From the NCBI RefSeq assembly GCF_019634775.1, contig NZ_JAHCAS010000001.1, positions 2,176,894 to 2,240,893 of the forward strand: a stretch of DNA of 64,000 bases, written 5' to 3'. This stretch comes from Dokdonella sp. (lineage in GTDB: Bacteria > Pseudomonadota > Gammaproteobacteria > Xanthomonadales > Rhodanobacteraceae). The notes under the pieces are model-generated. The model did not search any database. It saw only the letters and a list, made by a program, of their open reading frames with translations, and had not been told where the DNA came from. This document shows positions 61,232 to 64,000 of the stretch, piece after piece. The translations under genes were made by a program, and so were the position numbers. Within the stretch, counting starts at the first letter, position 1. Each line of letters opens with the position of its first letter.

Positions 61232-62680
61232 TCAGTAGCGGTAGTGCTCCGGCTTGTACGGCCCGTCCACGCGCACGCCAAGGTAGTCGGCCTGCTCGGG
61301 AGTCAGCTTGGTCAGCTTCACGCCGATCTTCTCCAGGTGCAGGCGCGCGACTTCCTCGTCGAGCTTCTTCGGCAGGATGTAGACCTTCGGGTCGTAGAAG
61401 TCCTTGTTGGCCCACAGGTCGATCTGCGCCAGGGTCTGGTTGGAGAAGCTGTTCGACATGACGAAGCTCGGGTGGCCGGTGGCGCAGCCGAGGTTCACCA
61501 GGCGACCCTCGGCGAGCAGGAAGATGCTGCGGCCGTTGGGCAGGTCGAAGCGGTCGACCTGCGGCTTGATATTGACTTGGGTGACGCCGGCCAGCGCCTT
61601 CAGCGCCTCGACCTGGATCTCGTTGTCGAAGTGACCGATGTTGCAGACGATGGCCTGGTCCTTCATCGCCTGCATGTGCGCGACGGTGATGATGTCCTTG
61701 TTGCCGGTGGTGGTGACGTAGATGTCTGCGGTGCCGAGGGTGTCCTCGACGGTCTTGACCTCGTAGCCTTCCATCGCCGCCTGCAGCGCGCAGATCGGAT
61801 CGATCTCGGTGACCACGACGCGCGCGCCGTAGGCACGCAGGCTGTGCGCCGAGCCCTTGCCGACGTCGCCGTAGCCGCAGACCACGGCAACCTTGCCGGC
61901 CAGCATCACGTCCATCGCGCGCTTGAGGCCGTCGGCCAGCGACTCGCGGCAGCCATAGAGGTTGTCGAACTTGCTCTTGGTCACCGAGTCGTTGACGTTG
62001 ATCGCCGGTACCAACAGCTTGCCGCGCTCGGCGAGCTGGTAGAGGCGGTGCACGCCGGTCGTGGTTTCCTCGGAGACGCCCTTCCAGTCGGCGACCACGC
62101 GGGTCCAATAGCCTGGACGCTCCTTGGCCACGCGCTTGAGCAGGTTCTTGATGACCTGCTCCTCGTGGCTGCCGGAGGGTGAGTTCACCCAGCTTTCGTC
62201 ACCCTTTTCGAGTTCGTAGCCCTTGTGGATCAGCAGGGTCACGTCGCCGCCATCGTCGACGACGAGTTGCGGGCCAGTCAGCGTGCCGTCGGCCAGGGTG
62301 AAGGTCAGCGCGTCGAGCGTGCAGTCCCAGTATTCCTCCAGCGTCTCGCCCTTCCAGGCGAAAACCGGCGTGCCGCTGGCGGCGATCGCGGCGGCGGCGT
62401 GGTCCTGTGTGCTGAAGATGTTGCACGAGGCCCAGCGCACGTCCGCGCCGATGTCCTTGAGCGTCTCGATCAGCACGGCGGTCTGGATTGTCATGTGCAG
62501 CGAGCCGGTCACGCGCACGCCCTTGAGCGGCGCTTCGGCCTGGTACTTGCGGCGGATCGACATCAGGCCCGGCATCTCGTGCTCGGCGATGTCGATTTCC
62601 TTGCGGCCCCAGTCGGCCAGCTTGATGTCGGCAACCTTGTAGTCGCCTTCGGTCGAGAAGGTCTTCAGTACAGCGTTCAT
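61232..62680 (-). CDS. ahcY: S-adenosylhomocysteine hydrolase
   Basis: 482 residues from ATG 62680. NAD-binding [13 protein letters not shown] and substrate residues in [11 protein letters not shown] and HFDNEIQ are intact; ends KPEHYRY as usual. Splits S-adenosylhomocysteine into homocysteine and adenosine, feeding the methyl cycle with metF. Controlled by the SAH riboswitch in its leader. Confidence 0.96.
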   Translation of the reverse strand: MNAVLKTFSTEGDYKVADIKLADWGRKEIDIAEHEMPGLMSIRRKYQAEAPLKGVRVTGSLHMTIQTAVLIETLKDIGADVRWASCNIFSTQDHAAAAIAASGTPVFAWKGETLEEYWDCTLDALTFTLADGTLTGPQLVVDDGGDVTLLIHKGYELEKGDESWVNSPSGSHEEQVIKNLLKRVAKERPGYWTRVVADWKGVSEETTTGVHRLYQLAERGKLLVPAINVNDSVTKSKFDNLYGCRESLADGLKRAMDVMLAGKVAVVCGYGDVGKGSAHSLRAYGARVVVTEIDPICALQAAMEGYEVKTVEDTLGTADIYVTTTGNKDIITVAHMQAMKDQAIVCNIGHFDNEIQVEALKALAGVTQVNIKPQVDRFDLPNGRSIFLLAEGRLVNLGCATGHPSFVMSNSFSNQTLAQIDLWANKDFYDPKVYILPKKLDEEVARLHLEKIGVKLTKLTPEQADYLGVRVDGPYKPEHYRY

Positions 62681-62761
62681 GGTTGTTGCTCCGGTTCGTG
62701 ACCGCACCGCGCTCGCGCGCCGGCTGGCCGGTGGCGGACGCAGGTTCGGATCGGGTTGGCC

Positions 62762-62840
62762 GGGCGCCGTTGCACGGGAATCGCCTGTCGAGCCTGGGTT
62801 CGCCACCGGATGGCGGACGACGTGCAGCGCCCCTCGACAG
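62762..62840 (-). promoter_or_regulatory. SAH riboswitch upstream of ahcY
   Basis: On the minus strand the leader reads CTGTCGAGGGGCGCTGCAC, then CCAGGCTCGACAG pairing back with it, then GTGCAACGGCGCCC pairing with GGGGCGCTGCA region: the conserved core of SAH riboswitches. SAH binding turns expression on. It starts about 6 nt after the TATAAT box and ends about 80 nt before ahcY. Confidence 0.9.
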
Positions 62841-62851
62841 GGAGGCCGGGG

Positions 62852-62857
62852 ATTATA
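62852..62857 (-). promoter_or_regulatory. ahcY promoter -10 box
   Basis: Perfect TATAAT on the minus strand directly upstream of the riboswitch; the -35 is not a clear match. The rest of the 62681-63000 gap holds no gene. Confidence 0.7.
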
Positions 62858-63000
62858 CCCGCCGGCCCAGCGGAAACCGGAAGGTGCCGCGCGCCGGTTG
62901 CAGGTTTTTCCCGCGGACTGCGTTTCCTTCCATGCCGGGACTTGCCGTCCCCCGGGATTCACGCGCGGTGATTCCGGAATCCGTCATGCAGGAGATCGCC

Positions 63001-64000
63001 ATGCAGTTTCATCGCCGCCTCGCTGCCGCCCTTGTCGTCGGCAGCGCAACCGTCCTTTCCTGTCCGGCAGAGGCGGGCGATTTCGTCTACGCCCGTCTGG
63101 TGCCGGGCGTGGGGATGCAGCCCGACGGCCCCTCCGAGACAGTCGACATGTCGGCCGACGGTCGCACGGTGGTCTTCTCCAGCAGCGCGGCCAATTGGGC
63201 ATCGAGCGGCTCCTTCATCGGCAACCGCGCACTCGCCATCGATCTGCATACCGGCGCGATCGACGTCGTTTCCCGAAACTCCGGAGCCGGCACCACCATG
63301 CGCGGCGAACGACCAGCGGTCTCGGGCGACGGTCGCTACGTGGCCTTCCTGACCTTCGATCACCCTCAGGCCCCGAACTGGCAGGTGATGCGCAGGGATC
63401 GCCAGACCGGCATCCTGGTCATGGCCAGCCGCAACGCGGCCGGTGTGCCCTCCAGCGGCACCGACGACGACACGGTGTCGATCTCCACCGACGGCCGCTA
63501 CATCGCCCTCGAGACCAACTCCGAGAACTTCGGCCTGACGCCCGGCGCCTGGCAGGAAATCTTCGTCAAGGACATGGACACCGGTGCGGTGGAGATGGCC
63601 TCGGTCAAGGCCGATGGCACGCCGTCCGGCGGCCAGTGCGACCTGTATCCGAAGGCGCTGTCGGGCGACGGCCGCTACATCGTGTTCAAGTGCAACCAGC
63701 CCATCGTTCCCGGCGCCACCTGGGGACAGGTCTATGTCCGCGATCTGGTCACCGACACCACCGAACTGGTCAGCCGCTTGGGGGCGGCCGGTGCCTCCTC
63801 CACCGCCGGAACGACCCGGCCGGCGATCTCGCCGAACGGCCGCTACGTCAGCTTCCAGAACGGCGCCCACGGCGGCCTGGGCTATGCCAACGGCGCGAAC
63901 GTCAATGGCAACAGCGGCATCTACGTCCGCGACCGGCAGACCCAGACCACCATCGCGATTCCGCGACCGGCCATCATTCCGGCCAATGACTACGACAGCT
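63001..64000 (+). CDS. Secreted beta-propeller (PD40/TolB-like) protein, 3' truncated by window edge
   Basis: Open to the end of the window, 333 codons visible. AGGAG lies 6 nt before ATG 63001. Signal peptide (LAAALVVGSATVLSCPAEA) followed by repeated blades with SxDGR(T/Y)(V/I)xF motifs at about 55-residue spacing (SADGRTVVF, SGDGRYVAF, STDGRYIAL, SGDGRYIVF, SPNGRYVSF). Probably binds proteins or sugars in the periplasm or outside; function unknown. Confidence 0.8.
   Translation, partial: MQFHRRLAAALVVGSATVLSCPAEAGDFVYARLVPGVGMQPDGPSETVDMSADGRTVVFSSSAANWASSGSFIGNRALAIDLHTGAIDVVSRNSGAGTTMRGERPAVSGDGRYVAFLTFDHPQAPNWQVMRRDRQTGILVMASRNAAGVPSSGTDDDTVSISTDGRYIALETNSENFGLTPGAWQEIFVKDMDTGAVEMASVKADGTPSGGQCDLYPKALSGDGRYIVFKCNQPIVPGATWGQVYVRDLVTDTTELVSRLGAAGASSTAGTTRPAISPNGRYVSFQNGAHGGLGYANGANVNGNSGIYVRDRQTQTTIAIPRPAIIPANDYDS

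Noticed and set aside
1..64000. CRISPR arrays, rRNA genes, intact tRNA genes, integrase or transposase genes
   Set aside because: I looked for regularly spaced repeats, tRNA cloverleaf ends and tyrosine recombinase or DDE motifs and saw none apart from the tRNA 3' fragment at attR.

Overview
The window is the right-hand ~52 kb of an integrative and conjugative element (ICE) of the ICEclc/PAGI-2/PFGI-1 class, joined to ~12 kb of host chromosome. The junction is an 18-bp copy of a tRNA-Gly 3' end at 52013-52030, read as attR. The host looks like a high-GC gammaproteobacterium of the Xanthomonadales (Lysobacteraceae/Rhodanobacteraceae). This rests on the chromosomal set rimK, ilvE, asnB, metF and ahcY with an S-adenosylhomocysteine riboswitch, and on an Xanthomonadales-style short repeat at 60171-60200. 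No integrase is in view; it is expected beyond the left edge.

ICE backbone, all on the minus strand and read right to left: alpA, parA, a HicA-like ORF, parB, DUF2857, the STY4528 replication gene, TIGR03761, DUF3158, ssb and topB (35.1-24.8 kb). Next is a block of accessory or replication genes, each separately spaced (22.7-12.9 kb: small unknown ORFs, DUF3085, DUF3577/STY4534, DUF3275, a DUF6094-type methyltransferase and an SNF2-type helicase). Last come the transfer genes (8.0-2.0 kb: PilL-like lipoprotein, a coiled-coil membrane protein, TIGR03759, a lytic transglycosylase, TIGR03765, the coupling protein TraD and TIGR03747), mostly linked by 4-bp ATGA overlaps.

Cargo sits between these modules. 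At 8.1-12.7 kb is a complete type III CBASS anti-phage system (cdnC, HORMA, TRIP13, nucC). It is divergent from a CapH-like repressor and CapP-like metallopeptidase, with a strong promoter and operator-like repeats between them. At 1-2.0 kb are a Cas4-like Fe-S nuclease fragment and an unknown pair. At 23.2 kb there is an orphan gene with a PIN-like start, and at 29.1 kb a PLD-type nuclease. The right cargo arm (36.5-51.8 kb) carries LysR regulators, one of them a pseudogene, a cytochrome c', an LpxR-like lipid A deacylase, a LOG protein, a beta-CASP metallo-beta-lactamase and a full ABC-type tripartite efflux operon with its TetR repressor.

Two kinds of structure are not explained by the genes. 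In the 15.1-22.8 kb block, ten genes or gene-like units are each preceded by the same 5' leader: a conserved CATCCACCC-type box, a nested GC-rich double hairpin, a Shine-Dalgarno and an ATG. In the chromosomal part, a probable small RNA with 11-bp-phased response-regulator boxes and an intrinsic terminator lies just upstream of a two-component system, and the locus is enclosed by 41-bp inverted repeats.

Chromosomal part: rimK, a small secreted protein, the candidate sRNA, a response regulator and histidine kinase pair, ilvE, a DUF4124-like protein, asnB, metF, ahcY with its SAH riboswitch, and the start of a secreted beta-propeller protein that runs off the window.
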